Origin: Desulfuromonas versatilis
Lineage (GTDB): Bacteria > Desulfobacterota > Desulfuromonadia > Desulfuromonadales > NIT-T3
Length of the DNA stretch: 64,000 nt
Direction of reading: 5' to 3'
NCBI RefSeq assembly: GCF_019704135.1
Contig: NZ_AP024355.1
Coordinates: 2,598,001 to 2,662,000 of the forward strand
Shown here: in pieces, positions 10,714-20,454 of the stretch
Layout: every line of letters starts with the position of its first letter
Numbering within the stretch: the first letter of the stretch is position 1
Notes under the pieces: model-generated
Told to the model about the DNA's origin: nothing
The model's input: the letters and a program-made list of their open reading frames with translations, nothing else
Databases searched by the model: none
Translations under genes and position numbers: made by a program

Positions 10714-12599
10714 CAGATCTGCGCCTGCAACTGGTACTGTTCCTGGAGTTTGGTGATCATGTTTTCGACGAAATAGAAATCCGAGGTGTGGAAGCCGACA
10801 AGTTCATCCCCCCGCCTGCGGGCGAACAGGGCATAGGCATAATCCTCGTTGAGGTAGAGCACGAAGGAGATCTTGCCAAAATACTCGTCGGGGATGAAGA
10901 TCGGCACGATACGCTGATAATCCCAGGTGACCCGCCGTTTGCCGCCGAGCAGAAACAGCGAGGTGGCGGATTTTTCCAGGGCCTCGGTAAAGCGCAGCGA
11001 TTGCTTGACCCTCTCGAAGTCATCACAGCCGCGGTAGATGATCCCCCGCACCCGGTGCGACTCCACCAGCTCCCGGCAGAAGGAGCGCATGATTTCTTCG
11101 AGCCGCTTGGCGGGCATCCGGAAAAAGCGACCGCGCTGGGGATCCTCGTAGGCGGCCAGTCGCGATGAGACCTGAAGCTTTTCCCCGTCAAAGCTGTAAT
11201 CGGCGGGCGCCCCGAGCAGCCGGGCGACCACCGGCCAGAAGGGAGCATCCTCCATGTTCTCACGGTGAAACAGGCTCTCCTTGAGCCGTTCCAGGCGCCG
11301 CTCCGCGGCCCGTCCCAGGTCCTCGAAAGTGCTGCCGTCCCCGGGAACCGAGCCGGCCCGCAGGTAGACCCGGATCGGATAGCTGCGTTTCAGGTCACAG
11401 AGGGTGAGCTTGCCGCGCAGCGCCTTGCGAATCCGTTTCTGGGTCACCAGGGAACCCCAGTAGTCGGTCTCCGGCAGCAGGATGTAGAACTCGTTGGGCG
11501 AAGCCTGGGCCATGATATCCGCGTCACGCAGCGCGGTGTTCACCGTTTCGATGAGCCGCCCCATGGCCGCCTCGAGCTCCCGGTCCAGAAAGTGGCTGTT
11601 CAGCTCGGCGTAGTTCTCCACCACCAGCTTGACGAAGGAGAGATTCCGCCCGTAGCGCCGAGCCTTGTGCAACTCCTTTTCCACGTGGTCCCGGAAAAAG
11701 GCCATCTTGTAGGCCTCCCCCCGCGGCACCCGCAGGCTGCTCTGCTCGAGGTTGCGGTAGAGCAGCACGTTGTGCAGCGTGCTGGCGGCGAATTCGGCAA
11801 CCATCCCGGCTACCTTGAGGTCGCGCCGATTGAAGGCCTCGCGGCCGGCCGGGGCCTCGATGCGCACCAGCGCCACCGGTTCGAGCCCCGAGAGCAGCGG
11901 CACCCACATGGCCGCGCCCTGCCCGATCAGGGTCGCTTGCCCGGAAAGCATGACTTTGCGTTCGGCGCCGGTGGGGTTGAATGCTTCCTCCCCGGCCGCG
12001 AGCTTGACCAGCCCGCGACGGCAGCGTACCCGGTACTGCTGGCCGCCGTAGCCCGGCAGCCAAAGCACGCCCCCCTCGGCCCGCAGCAGATCCATCAGGG
12101 TATCGAGAATCAGGTCGCCGAGCCGGTCGATGTCATGCACCTTGAGAAAAGCGAGGCACTTCTGGTAGTAGGAGAGAATGGAGAGATATTCGATATTTTC
12201 GTCGACGAGTTTCTTGTGTTCCACCCGCAGCGACTGGCGGAACAGGGCCTTGTTGACGACCAGCAGAAACTCCTCGGGATTGATCGGCTTGAGCAGGTAT
12301 TCGGAGACGCCCCGCTTCATCGCCTCGACGGCTTTCCCCACCTCCTGGCGGCCGGTGACGACCAGCAGCTCCTGGTCGGGGTTGAAGCGCTTGACCGCCT
12401 CGGTGATCTCCACGCCGTTCACCGCCTCGACCTCGGGGTCGGTGATCACCAGGTCGAAATCCTCGGCGCGCAGGCACTCCATGGCTTCGGCTCCCCTTGC
12501 GGCGGCACGCAGGTAATACCCCTCGGGCTCCAGCGTATCCTGGTAGAGCTTGCGGAAAAAGGGGTCGGAGTCGATGACGAGGATTCGGCCTTTGGCCAT
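10713..12599 (-). CDS. Response regulator with GAF and degenerate GGDEF-like domains
   Basis: 628 residues. The N-terminal receiver is canonical (acidic pair at D10/D12, phospho-Asp D54 in VITDPEVE, Lys in YLLKPINPEE). A GAF-like domain spans about 145-290. A GGDEF-like fold follows (about 300-440; YGRNLSFVKLVVENYAEL), but the catalytic signature is replaced by SPNEF, so diguanylate cyclase activity is unlikely. The C-terminal 180 residues are of unknown type. It is the first gene of a coupled pair with the DUF4388 regulator. Upstream (12600-12657) is a heptamer array next to miaB. Output is not DNA binding; protein interaction is inferred. Confidence 0.8.
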   Translation of the reverse strand: MAKGRILVIDSDPFFRKLYQDTLEPEGYYLRAAARGAEAMECLRAEDFDLVITDPEVEAVNGVEITEAVKRFNPDQELLVVTGRQEVGKAVEAMKRGVSEYLLKPINPEEFLLVVNKALFRQSLRVEHKKLVDENIEYLSILSYYQKCLAFLKVHDIDRLGDLILDTLMDLLRAEGGVLWLPGYGGQQYRVRCRRGLVKLAAGEEAFNPTGAERKVMLSGQATLIGQGAAMWVPLLSGLEPVALVRIEAPAGREAFNRRDLKVAGMVAEFAASTLHNVLLYRNLEQSSLRVPRGEAYKMAFFRDHVEKELHKARRYGRNLSFVKLVVENYAELNSHFLDRELEAAMGRLIETVNTALRDADIMAQASPNEFYILLPETDYWGSLVTQKRIRKALRGKLTLCDLKRSYPIRVYLRAGSVPGDGSTFEDLGRAAERRLERLKESLFHRENMEDAPFWPVVARLLGAPADYSFDGEKLQVSSRLAAYEDPQRGRFFRMPAKRLEEIMRSFCRELVESHRVRGIIYRGCDDFERVKQSLRFTEALEKSATSLFLLGGKRRVTWDYQRIVPIFIPDEYFGKISFVLYLNEDYAYALFARRRGDELVGFHTSDFYFVENMITKLQEQYQLQAQI

Positions 12600-12605
12600 A
12601 CTTGT

Positions 12606-12646
12606 TAAAACCCGTGATCAGTGACCCGTGGGCAGTGGTCCGTGAA
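12606..12646. repeat. Short heptamer array between miaB and regulator gene
   Basis: Units GTGATCA, GTGACCC, GTGGGCA and GTGGTCC in succession. Confidence 0.8.
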
Positions 12647-12657
12647 AACCCGACGGT

Positions 12658-13992
12658 TCAATTCTCGGTGCCGGTGGCGAGTTCTCCGAGTTGGGAGTTC
12701 TTGAAATTGGTTGTCACCTTTACCGGCACGACTTTGCCGACCAGTTCGGTCGGGCCGTCGAAGTTGACGATGCGGTTCCAGGTGGTGCGGCCGAACAGCT
12801 GGTCGCCCCCCTGGCGGCTCTGTCCCTCCACCAGCACCGGCAGGGTGCGCCCGACATCCCCCTCCCAGGTGGCACGGCTGACCGCTTCCTGCTGCTTGAG
12901 CATGCGGTCGAAACGAGCCTGTTTTTCCTTGGCGCCGAGATCGTCGGCCAGCTGCGCCGCCGCCGTTCCCGGGCGGGGCGAGTAGAGAAACGAGAAAACG
13001 TCGGCGTAGCCGACCTCGGCCATCAGGCTCAGGGTGTCCTCGAAATCGGCCGCCGTTTCACCGGGAAAGCCGACGATGATGTCCGAAGTCAGCCGGATCT
13101 CGGGACACACGGCCTTGAGCCGTCGCACCTTGCCGAGATACTGCTCGCGGCTGTAGCCGCGGTTCATCAGCTGCAAAATGCGGTCCGAGCCGCTCTGCAC
13201 CGGCAGGTGGATATGCTTGCAGAGCTTGACCAGTTCGCCGAAGCAGTCGATGAGCTCGTCCGACAGGTCCTTGGGATGCGAGGTGGTGAAGCGGATCCGC
13301 TCGATCCCCTCCACCTCGTGAACCTGGCGCAGCAGCTCGGCAAAGCCGATCTCCCCCTGTTCCTTGCAGCCGTAGGAGTTGACGTTCTGGCCGATCAGGG
13401 TCACCTCTTTCACCCCGGCGGCGGCCAGAGCCCTGACCTCGTCGAGAATCTCGGCGCTGGGCCGGCTCACCTCGCGGCCCCGCACGTGGGGGACGATGCA
13501 GTAGGAGCAGAAATTGTCGCACCCCTGCATCACGGTGACAAAACGCGTGATCGAATCACCCTCGGTGCGCTGGGGGAAAAGCTGGATGCGGGTCTCGCGA
13601 TCCAGAAACTCGGTCTCATGGCAGCGCCCCCGGTTCTCCTCCACGCTGCGGACCATATCCGGCAGTTTGTGAATGTTGTGGGTGCCGAACACCAGGTCGA
13701 GATAGGGCAGCTTTTCCAGCAGGCGCTCCCCCTCCTGCTGGGCCACGCAGCCGCCGACCCCGAGAATCAGCTGCGGATTTTCATCCTTGAGGGGCTTGAA
13801 ACGGCCGAGATGGCCGTAGACCTTGCGCTCGGCCTTATCACGCACCGAGCAGGTATTGAGCAGGATCAGTCCCGCCTCCTCGGCGCTATTGACCTGGCTG
13901 TAACCGATCTGCCGCAACAGGTCGACAATCCGTTCGGAGTCGACCACGTTCATCTGGCACCCGAAGGTCTCCAGGTAGAATTTCTTGTCCAT
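12658..13992 (-). CDS. miaB: tRNA-2-methylthio-N6-dimethylallyladenosine synthase
   Basis: Radical SAM methylthiotransferase that adds the 2-methylthio group to i6A37 in tRNAs. 444 residues with the UPF0004 domain carrying three Cys for the auxiliary cluster (ETFGCQMNVVD, LLNTCSVRDKAE, GVGGCVAQQE), the radical SAM motif CDNFCSYCIVP, and a C-terminal TRAM domain (PVLVEGQSRQG onward). The frame is open upstream but that part is heptamer repeat (SRLTPHA-like peptide); the ATG at 13992 begins MDKKFYLETFGCQMN, as in homologues. A GTG two codons earlier is the only reasonable alternative. Confidence 0.96.
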   Translation of the reverse strand: MDKKFYLETFGCQMNVVDSERIVDLLRQIGYSQVNSAEEAGLILLNTCSVRDKAERKVYGHLGRFKPLKDENPQLILGVGGCVAQQEGERLLEKLPYLDLVFGTHNIHKLPDMVRSVEENRGRCHETEFLDRETRIQLFPQRTEGDSITRFVTVMQGCDNFCSYCIVPHVRGREVSRPSAEILDEVRALAAAGVKEVTLIGQNVNSYGCKEQGEIGFAELLRQVHEVEGIERIRFTTSHPKDLSDELIDCFGELVKLCKHIHLPVQSGSDRILQLMNRGYSREQYLGKVRRLKAVCPEIRLTSDIIVGFPGETAADFEDTLSLMAEVGYADVFSFLYSPRPGTAAAQLADDLGAKEKQARFDRMLKQQEAVSRATWEGDVGRTLPVLVEGQSRQGGDQLFGRTTWNRIVNFDGPTELVGKVVPVKVTTNFKNSQLGELATGTEN

Positions 13993-14017
13993 GAACACGC
14001 TGTTGAAGTCCTCTGTT

Positions 14018-14150
14018 CGTAAGGCGTAATGCGTAATGCGTGAGGCGTAAGGCGTAAGGCGTGAGGCGTGAGGCGTGAGGCGTGAGGAGTGAGGCGTAAA
14101 GGCCCTTGCAGTCACCCATTACGCATTACGGATTACGCCTTACGAGCTTT
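14018..14150. repeat. Heptamer array, GCGTAAK/GCGTGAG type
   Basis: About a dozen units (GTAATGC, GTGAGGC, GTAAGGC, GTGAGGA) and then an inverted block (ACGCATT, ACGGATT, ACGCCTT) around 14117-14146, so the array has an inverted partner and could form a hairpin. Confidence 0.88.
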
Positions 14151-14205
14151 CAGATATCCGGAAATGGTAATCAATGGAGAGGGAAAAAGTCAAACGATTA
14201 AGGCT

Positions 14206-14329
14206 CGTGACTGGTGACTCGTGACTCGTGACTCGTAACCACGGTCCACGGTCCACGGTCCACGGACCACGGTCCACGGTCCACGGTCCACGGACCACGG
14301 TCCACGGTCCACGGTCCACGGTCTACTCC
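14206..14329. repeat. Heptamer array, GTGACTC then GGTCCAC type
   Basis: Four GTGACTC-type units followed by about thirteen units of GGTCCAC/GGACCAC, which is the reverse orientation of the GTGGACC type. The switch of orientation occurs near 14240. It ends at the stop codon of the PH-domain gene. Confidence 0.92.
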
Positions 14330-14847
14330 CCACGCTGCACGGCAACGCCGTTGGCGCGCAGGGCTTCCTCGAGCAGGTCGGTCATGCTCCGCGGGTGTTC
14401 GATGCAGCAGACGACGAGGGGGCTGGGTGAATCGCTGCAGCTCACCCGCACCGTGCCGAGAGACTCGCCGAGGGGTTTAATGCGGAAATAGCTCAGCTGC
14501 GCCAAGGGCATGGATTGGAAGCGGATGCTGCGCAGCCCCCGCAGGGCCAGGATGCGCCGATCGGTGACGGCGTAGTAGACCTTCTCCCATTCGAGGCGGG
14601 CCAGCACCAGGTGCCCGACAGAGAGGTAGAGAGCGATGATGATAAAGGGCAGCGGCATCCAGCCGAGCCAGGCAGCCTCATACACCTTGGCCAACTGGTA
14701 GCCGACCACTTGCCAGTAGAGCGCCAGGACCAGAAGCAGGATGCCGAACAGGGAATGTTTCCAGTTGCGGAAGGTAAAGCAGCGCGGAGCGGGCCGCCCC
14801 TCCCAGCGCAGCACCTCCCCCGCTTCCAGGTAGCTCGACCAGTCCAT
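14323..14847 (-). CDS. PH domain-containing membrane protein
   Basis: 174 residues. Two membrane segments are visible (about residues 31-50, LFGILLLVLALYWQVVGY, and 63-83, MPLPFIIIALYLSVGHLVLA), followed by a bacterial PH-like domain (VYYAVTDRRILALRGLRSIR, a bPH_2 signature) ending RANGVAVQRGE. The function of such proteins is generally unknown. Its start overlaps the stop of the M48 protease gene by one base (TGATG), indicating coupling. An envelope role together with the protease is inferred only from this. Confidence 0.75.
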   Translation of the reverse strand: MDWSSYLEAGEVLRWEGRPAPRCFTFRNWKHSLFGILLLVLALYWQVVGYQLAKVYEAAWLGWMPLPFIIIALYLSVGHLVLARLEWEKVYYAVTDRRILALRGLRSIRFQSMPLAQLSYFRIKPLGESLGTVRVSCSDSPSPLVVCCIEHPRSMTDLLEEALRANGVAVQRGE

Positions 14848-16154
14848 CAGCGCCCCCCGAGGGCCTGGGCGCGCTTGGCGGCGGCCTGGCCGAGCTTGCC
14901 GTTCGGGTCGGCCTTGGCCACATCCTGGTAGAGCGAGAGAGCTTTCTGCCGCTGCCCGGTCTTCTCGTACCCTTCGGCCAGAAGATAAGCCCCCTGCAGG
15001 GTGGGCAACAGCTTCATGCTCGCTTCGAGTTCGCTCACCGCCTGGGGGTTCTGCCCGCCCTGCAGGTAGGCGTACCCCAGCCCCAGCCGGGTCAGAAAAT
15101 ATTCAGGTTGCAGCTGTGCGGCCTTCTGCAGGTGGCGGCGCGCCGACTGCGTGTCCTCGGCTTTGAGGTAGGCCATCCCCAGGCCGGTGAGGATCAAGGA
15201 CTCCTCCGGCGCCGCGGCGGCGGCCTTCAGGTAGCTTGCCACGGCCCCGGAAAGATTCCCCTGCCCCTCAAGTTTGCGGGCCTCGTCATAGAGCTCGTAA
15301 GCCCCCTTGACGCTTCTCAGGCGCGCCGTGGCCTGCTGCAGGGGTTGGGGCAGCAGCGAGTAGTTGGGGTTGTTGAGGGTCTGCGGGTACTGGCGCCGCA
15401 CGTAGTCGCGGTTGGCATCGAGCCGCTCTTTGGAAAAAGGGTGACTGCGGAACAGCCCGGTCAGCCACATGGGCTCGGCGCCCCCTTCGATCTTGCGGTA
15501 GAAGAACTCCTGGAGCTGAATCGCCCCCTGCGGGTCATAGCCCGATCGGACCATGTAGTCGATGCCCAGGGCATCGGATTCGCGCTCCTGGTCGCGGCTG
15601 TACGACTTGTCGATCAGGTTGGCCGCCAGCCCTCCGGCCTGCTGGGCCAGAGTGCCCAGGCCGGTATCTCCGGCAACCCCGGAGAGCACCGCCATACCGA
15701 CGTTCAGCAAGGTGCCGCGCTGCATCCCCTGCACCGAATGCCGCGCATCGACGTGCCCAACCTCGTGTCCGAGCACCGCGGCGAGTTGGGCTTCGTTCTC
15801 CATGTTGACCAGCAGCCCCCGGCTGACGGCGATAAAACCGCCCGGCAGGGCGAAGGCGTTGGGCGAGGAATCATTGACCACCTTGAACTGGTAGGGCAGG
15901 TCGCTGCGCGCGCTCACCCGCCCCAACCGCTGCCCCACCCGGTTGACGTAGGCGGCCAGGGCCGGGTCGGGGTATTCGCCCCCCATCTGCTGAATCACCT
16001 GAGGAAAGGTCTTCTGGCCGATGTCGACCTCTTCCTGGGTCGACACCTGCATCAAGGCCAGCTCGCTGCGGCCGGTGACCGGGTTGACGGCGCAGCCGCC
16101 GGCGAAAAGGGTCAGGACCAGCAGAGCGAGGAAAATCCCGTTGCGGATATTCAT
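14847..16154 (-). CDS. M48 family lipoprotein metalloprotease with TPR repeats (BepA-like)
   Basis: Periplasmic zinc protease related to BepA/YfgC, which supports outer-membrane protein assembly and degrades stalled substrates. 435 residues: lipoprotein signal ending LFAGGC (Cys about residue 21), M48 domain with the HEVGH zinc motif, third ligand in the SYSRDQERESDALG segment, and TPR repeats from about residue 300. The ATG at 16154 follows GGAG at about 9 bases. It is coupled to the downstream PH-domain gene. Residues KSYSRDQERESDALGIDYM match the M48 downstream Glu helix, so it should be catalytically competent. Confidence 0.9.
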   Translation of the reverse strand: MNIRNGIFLALLVLTLFAGGCAVNPVTGRSELALMQVSTQEEVDIGQKTFPQVIQQMGGEYPDPALAAYVNRVGQRLGRVSARSDLPYQFKVVNDSSPNAFALPGGFIAVSRGLLVNMENEAQLAAVLGHEVGHVDARHSVQGMQRGTLLNVGMAVLSGVAGDTGLGTLAQQAGGLAANLIDKSYSRDQERESDALGIDYMVRSGYDPQGAIQLQEFFYRKIEGGAEPMWLTGLFRSHPFSKERLDANRDYVRRQYPQTLNNPNYSLLPQPLQQATARLRSVKGAYELYDEARKLEGQGNLSGAVASYLKAAAAAPEESLILTGLGMAYLKAEDTQSARRHLQKAAQLQPEYFLTRLGLGYAYLQGGQNPQAVSELEASMKLLPTLQGAYLLAEGYEKTGQRQKALSLYQDVAKADPNGKLGQAAAKRAQALGGR

Positions 16155-16279
16155 GAAGTTGATCTCCTTGTTATTTAGAGCCAAGGGCTGGAGCAACCGC
16201 CCGTTCGCTGCGCTCCCTCAAGGCGAAAAGTACACAAAGAAAAACCAAACAATCGCGCCCCTGCCCATCGTTCTCCTTG

Positions 16280-16312
16280 AAGTCCCTGGAGTCCCTGGAG
16301 TCCCTGGAGCCT
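16280..16312. repeat. 9-base tandem repeat (GTCCCTGGA)
   Basis: Three perfect GTCCCTGGA units in the divergent region between the M48 gene and typA. Confidence 0.75.
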
Positions 16313-16553
16313 TTGGCGGCAACCGGCTCATCCACTTCAGATTGGGCCCACCAAGCCCACCCAGCAAAAACAATTTGCAAGGTTAAATTCTAGAATGGTT
16401 CGGCGGGGATGGCAAGCCTTGCGTACTCGGCGGGAAAACCTGGACGAGATTTTTTCCTGGCGTATCTCCAAGCTTTTGCCTATAGTGGTAAGGTTTTGCA
16501 GAAACCGCAACTTAAAAGATCAAAGTGCCAGCAAGGAGCCCTGAATAAACGTT

Positions 16554-18365
16554 ATGCCGCAGAATATCCGTAATATCGCCATTATCGCCCACGTCGACCA
16601 CGGCAAGACCACCCTGGTCGACGCCATGCTCAAGCAGTCCGGCGTCTTCCGTGAAAACCAGGTCATCACCGAGCGCGTGATGGACAGCAACGACCTGGAA
16701 AAAGAGCGGGGCATCACCATCCTGTCGAAAAACCTCTCCATCCACCACGGCGGGCTCAAGATCAACATCGTCGACACCCCCGGCCACGCCGACTTTGGCG
16801 GCGAGGTGGAGCGCGTCCTGAAAATGGTCGACTCGGTGCTGCTGCTGGTCGATGCCTTCGACGGGCCCATGCCCCAGACCCGCTTCGTGCTGAAGAAATC
16901 CCTCGACCTGGGCATCAAGCCGATCGTGGTCATCAACAAGATCGACCGCCCCGGCGCGCGCCCCGAGAAGGTCGTCGACATGGTTTTCGACCTGTTCTGC
17001 GAGCTCAACGCCACCGAAGAGCAGCTCGACTTCCCCATCGTCTACGCCAGCGCCAAGCAGGGCTTCGCCAAGCGCGAACTCGACCAGGAGTCGGCCGACC
17101 TCGAGCCGCTGTTCCAGATGATCGCCGAGCGGGTGGCGCCCCCCGAGGCCAACCCCGACGCCCCCCTGCAGATGCTGGTGACCAGCATCGCCTACAACGA
17201 CTACATCGGCCGCATCGCCACCGGCAAGATCTTCAACGGCCGCATCAAGGCCGGCGAATCCGTGGCCCTGGTGCAGCGTGACGGCAAGGTGATCCGCGGC
17301 CGGATCTCCAAGCTGCTCGGCTACGAGGGGCTCAAGCAGGTCGAGCTCGCCGACGCTATCGCCGGGGACATCGTCACCGTGGCCGGCTTCGACGACGTCG
17401 GCATCGGCGAGACCTTCGCCGCCGCCGACAAGCCCGAGGCCCTGCCCTACGTCGCCATCGACGAGCCGACCCTGTCGATGAACTTCATCGTCAACAGCTC
17501 GCCCTTCGCCGGCCGCGAAGGCAAGTGGGTCACCTCACGCAACATCCGCGACCGGCTCATGAAAGAGCTGCGCACCAACGTCTCGCTGCGCGTCGAGGAC
17601 ACCTCCAACACCGACACCTTCAAGGTCTCCGGCCGCGGCGAGCTGCACCTGTCGATCCTCATCGAAAACATGCGCCGCGAAGGCTTCGAGCTGGCCGTCT
17701 CCAAGCCCGAGGTCATCTTCCGCGAAATCGAGGGCGAGCGCTGCGAGCCCTTCGAGTACCTGGTCATCGACGTCCCCGAAGAGCACCAGGGCACGGTGAT
17801 CGAAAAGCTCGGCCCGCGCAAGGCCGAAATGGTGGCCATGCATTCCATGGACGGGGTCAACCGCCTCGAGTTCGTCATCCCGGCCCGCGGCCTCATCGGC
17901 TTCCGCACCGAGTTCATGACCGACACCCGCGGTACCGGCGTGATGAACCACACCTTCCACGGCTACGCCCCCTACAAGGGCCCGATCCCCGGCCGCAAGA
18001 ACGGCGTGCTCATCGCCATGGAGGCCGGCGAGACCGTCGCCTACTCGCTGTTCGGCCTGCAGGACCGCGGCATCCTTTTCGTTCCGCCCGGAATCGAGGT
18101 CTACGAGGGGATGATCATCGGCCAGCACGCCAAGGAAAACGACCTGGTGGTCAACGCCAGCAGGGGCAAGAAGCTCACCAACGTCCGCGCTTCCGGCAGC
18201 GACGACGCCATTCGCCTGACCCCGCCCCGGATCCTGACCCTGGAGCAGGCGCTGGAGTACATCGACGAGGATGAACTGGTCGAGGTTACCCCCAAGTCGA
18301 TCCGCCTGCGCAAGAAGCATCTCGATGCCAACGAGCGCAAGAAACACGAGAAGAAAAGCAAATAG
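16554..18365 (+). CDS. typA: Translational GTPase TypA/BipA
   Basis: Ribosome-associated GTPase of the EF-G/LepA class, involved in 50S assembly and stress or cold adaptation. 603 residues. G motifs are complete: [15 protein letters not shown] (G1), [14 protein letters not shown] (G3) and [13 protein letters not shown] (G4). The elongation-factor beta barrel and the TypA C-terminal domain ([27 protein letters not shown]) follow. An AAGGAG lies 15 bases before the ATG, rather far. The gene stands alone on the plus strand and is closed by a strong terminator. Confidence 0.97.
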   Translation: MPQNIRNIAIIAHVDHGKTTLVDAMLKQSGVFRENQVITERVMDSNDLEKERGITILSKNLSIHHGGLKINIVDTPGHADFGGEVERVLKMVDSVLLLVDAFDGPMPQTRFVLKKSLDLGIKPIVVINKIDRPGARPEKVVDMVFDLFCELNATEEQLDFPIVYASAKQGFAKRELDQESADLEPLFQMIAERVAPPEANPDAPLQMLVTSIAYNDYIGRIATGKIFNGRIKAGESVALVQRDGKVIRGRISKLLGYEGLKQVELADAIAGDIVTVAGFDDVGIGETFAAADKPEALPYVAIDEPTLSMNFIVNSSPFAGREGKWVTSRNIRDRLMKELRTNVSLRVEDTSNTDTFKVSGRGELHLSILIENMRREGFELAVSKPEVIFREIEGERCEPFEYLVIDVPEEHQGTVIEKLGPRKAEMVAMHSMDGVNRLEFVIPARGLIGFRTEFMTDTRGTGVMNHTFHGYAPYKGPIPGRKNGVLIAMEAGETVAYSLFGLQDRGILFVPPGIEVYEGMIIGQHAKENDLVVNASRGKKLTNVRASGSDDAIRLTPPRILTLEQALEYIDEDELVEVTPKSIRLRKKHLDANERKKHEKKSK

Positions 18366-18390
18366 TTTTCACCACTGCTCCGAAATAGAA

Positions 18391-18423
18391 CGGGAGGCCG
18401 CCATCGGCCTCCCGTTTTTTTTT
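18391..18423 (+). terminator. Rho-independent terminator of typA
   Basis: Stem CGGGAGGCCG / CGGCCTCCCG with a short loop, followed by nine T residues, 26 bases after the typA stop codon. Confidence 0.93.
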
Positions 18424-18801
18424 CCTCATCCATCCCCCCTCTAAATGCCGGGACGGCTTTGCATAATGCTGTTCTCAAGTCTGCTGAGCGAAAATTTTTA
18501 TATATTTTTTTCCGATCCCCTCGAAATGGTCTGACCAAATACATCATTTTTTCCCAGATAGTATTAACCCGTTGCACTTACCTGAAATACCTGGGGTTTC
18601 ATTCTTTTATTTCATTTTTTTAACTTTTTCAAAAAAAAACACTTTCCCCCTGGTACACATGTCAAACCTGAAATTCTACCCAAACCCATGTTATTGCATG
18701 GTTTTATCAATTTTTCCCCTTGCAATGGGGGCCTTTGGGCCCTATCCTTCACACATGGTCTGGAAATAATAACCAGATATTGCACGGAGGAGGAACAAGC
18801 C
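18424..18801. other. AT-rich intergenic region
   Basis: 378 bases of unusually AT-rich, T-tract-rich DNA between typA and the zinc-ribbon gene. I see no reading frame with a ribosome site and no clear sigma-70 or sigma-54 site. The AT bias marks it as a likely promoter region for the downstream small gene. Confidence 0.4.
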
Positions 18802-18975
18802 ATGGATGTTGAATGCCCGGTCTGCAAATCGAAGAACAAGGTCGAAATTGACACTCACTCGGACGGGTTCGCCGAGAACCTGGAGGAATGCGGCAACTGC
18901 GGCGCGGTATGGACCATGAAGGGAACCGTTGAAGTCCTGCTCCACAAAGCGAACGCGGCCTGGTCCCAGCTATAA
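18802..18975 (+). CDS. Small zinc-ribbon protein (57 aa)
   Basis: A 57-residue protein starting MDVECPVCKSKNKVEID with a second Cys pair in EECGNCGAVW, a C-x2-C...C-x2-C zinc ribbon. GGAGGAGG lies eight bases before the ATG at 18802, a strong site that supports a real gene. Such ribbons bind nucleic acid or partner proteins; no specific function can be given. It is monocistronic. The frame is open further upstream to 18688, but the strong ribosome site decides the start. Confidence 0.75.
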   Translation: MDVECPVCKSKNKVEIDTHSDGFAENLEECGNCGAVWTMKGTVEVLLHKANAAWSQL

Positions 18976-19189
18976 ATTCTCACCCGGGAGCGGCCCACCC
19001 GGACCTTGTCCGGCAGCGGGCCATCGCTGGATTCAGAATCCGGAAACCACCAGGGCGAGCCCTGGCTGCCCCACACTCCCCATTTGTTTCCGGGTCCTGA
19101 GTCCGGCCCGCGGACCTTCCCCGCGAGGAACGCCCTGGTCGGCGAAGCAAAGCAAGAGCCGCTGTCCGGCCGCCGGCCAGCACAATATC

Positions 19190-20209
19190 TCAGCCGCCCT
19201 GGAGAATTTTCTCCACGAGCAGGGAGGCTAGCTTTTCCCCCAACGCCCCAAGAGCCTCCCCCCCGGTGTCTTCTCCCGAGTTAGATTCCCTTCCAGCAGA
19301 AAAGCGCCAGGTTCCAAGCGACCGTTGCCCCTCGGCAATCACCTCCACGGCGCAGGAGACCCCGACATCTCCCCTTCCGGACCCTGGAAACTCCTGCAGC
19401 GTTCCCCGCAGCTCCAGGTCCCGATCCCATGGGGGAGCAAGGGTCATCCCCAGCCCCGTCAGTTGCCGGATAACCATTCCCCGCAAATTCTCCGCCCGAG
19501 GTCCGCGGATTTCCACCCCGAAGCGGATCCCGGCAACCGCCGCATTGGCCCTGGCACGCACTTCGGCATCGTCCAGTGCGGTTGGTGCCACCGCCGAACC
19601 CGGCTGGAGGGTTGCCAGCGCCCTGGCGACAGCCTGCCGACGGTCGAGGTCCTCCAGCGTCCGGATATAACCCGCGGCCGCCTCCAGGGGCGAAGCTGCG
19701 GCTCCGGCCTGGTCCCAATGGGCCACGAGCTTCGCATCCGCCTCGGCAAGCAGTTTCCGCAGGCGTTTGGCTCCCCGTTCACGCTCCAGAAGGGCCAGGG
19801 CGTGGAACAATTCGCCGTCATATCCGGGCCAGACATCGCCGATCGCCACTTCCTTTTCAACCGACTCGAAGATTTGCTGCCGCACGGCCTCCATTTTTTG
19901 CGCATAGCGGTCCCGGGAGGACTCCCCGCCCCGCCGGTGCCAATCCCTCGCAAGAGCCTCCCCAGGCTCCCCCGCCTCGGCCAAGGGCCCAAGGACCTTG
20001 GCCCTGGCCATCGACTCGGCCTGCCCCCGCTGCGGGTCCACTCCCACCGCCAGCAGATAGCTCGCCGAGGGGTAGCGTGGGTCCTGCCCGTCGATCCAAT
20101 CCGGCACCTTTCCGCTGCAGGCGGACAGGGCCGCCAGCAGGACCAGACCCACCCAGGCCAGCGGACGCAGACATCCTCTCCAGGCGCCCTGATTATCCTT
20201 TTTCTCCAT
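19190..20209 (-). CDS. LPP20-like lipoprotein
   Basis: Secreted lipoprotein of about 339 residues: signal with hydrophobic core WVGLVLLAALSAC and lipobox Cys, then PDWIDGQDPRYPSASYLLAV, the typical opening of LPP20-family outer-membrane lipoproteins. The middle part is helical and Glu/Ala rich, and the C-terminal part (about 220-330) is a beta-rich domain. In-frame ATGs also occur at 20224 and 20248; none has an ideal ribosome site. It is divergent from the AMMECR1 gene. A role in cell-surface stress or lipoprotein transport is only a guess. Confidence 0.75.
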   Translation of the reverse strand: MEKKDNQGAWRGCLRPLAWVGLVLLAALSACSGKVPDWIDGQDPRYPSASYLLAVGVDPQRGQAESMARAKVLGPLAEAGEPGEALARDWHRRGGESSRDRYAQKMEAVRQQIFESVEKEVAIGDVWPGYDGELFHALALLERERGAKRLRKLLAEADAKLVAHWDQAGAAASPLEAAAGYIRTLEDLDRRQAVARALATLQPGSAVAPTALDDAEVRARANAAVAGIRFGVEIRGPRAENLRGMVIRQLTGLGMTLAPPWDRDLELRGTLQEFPGSGRGDVGVSCAVEVIAEGQRSLGTWRFSAGRESNSGEDTGGEALGALGEKLASLLVEKILQGG

Positions 20210-20454
20210 GTGCTCCTGTTCCATAAGCAACAAACTCAATCCCTTCATGGACCCTGTCGTCCCGGGGCCTTCCCCTCGCGCCCAGGTGTCAAAAGTCTAA
20301 CGTGCCCAGGGTCCATGGCAACCCGCAGCATTAAACGGTGGTCGACCGGCTTGATATGGCTTGCCGAAAATTCTTGAAAAAACCGCACATTCCCTTTATA
20401 GTGCGCACTCGTTGGATGATCGATTGCGATGACAGGATCAACCCGGGAGGGTAC

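Noticed and set aside
19281-20226. Long overlapping frames on both strands in the LPP20-like gene
   Set aside because: Only the minus frame with a signal peptide and lipobox makes sense; the others are GC-rich shadows.
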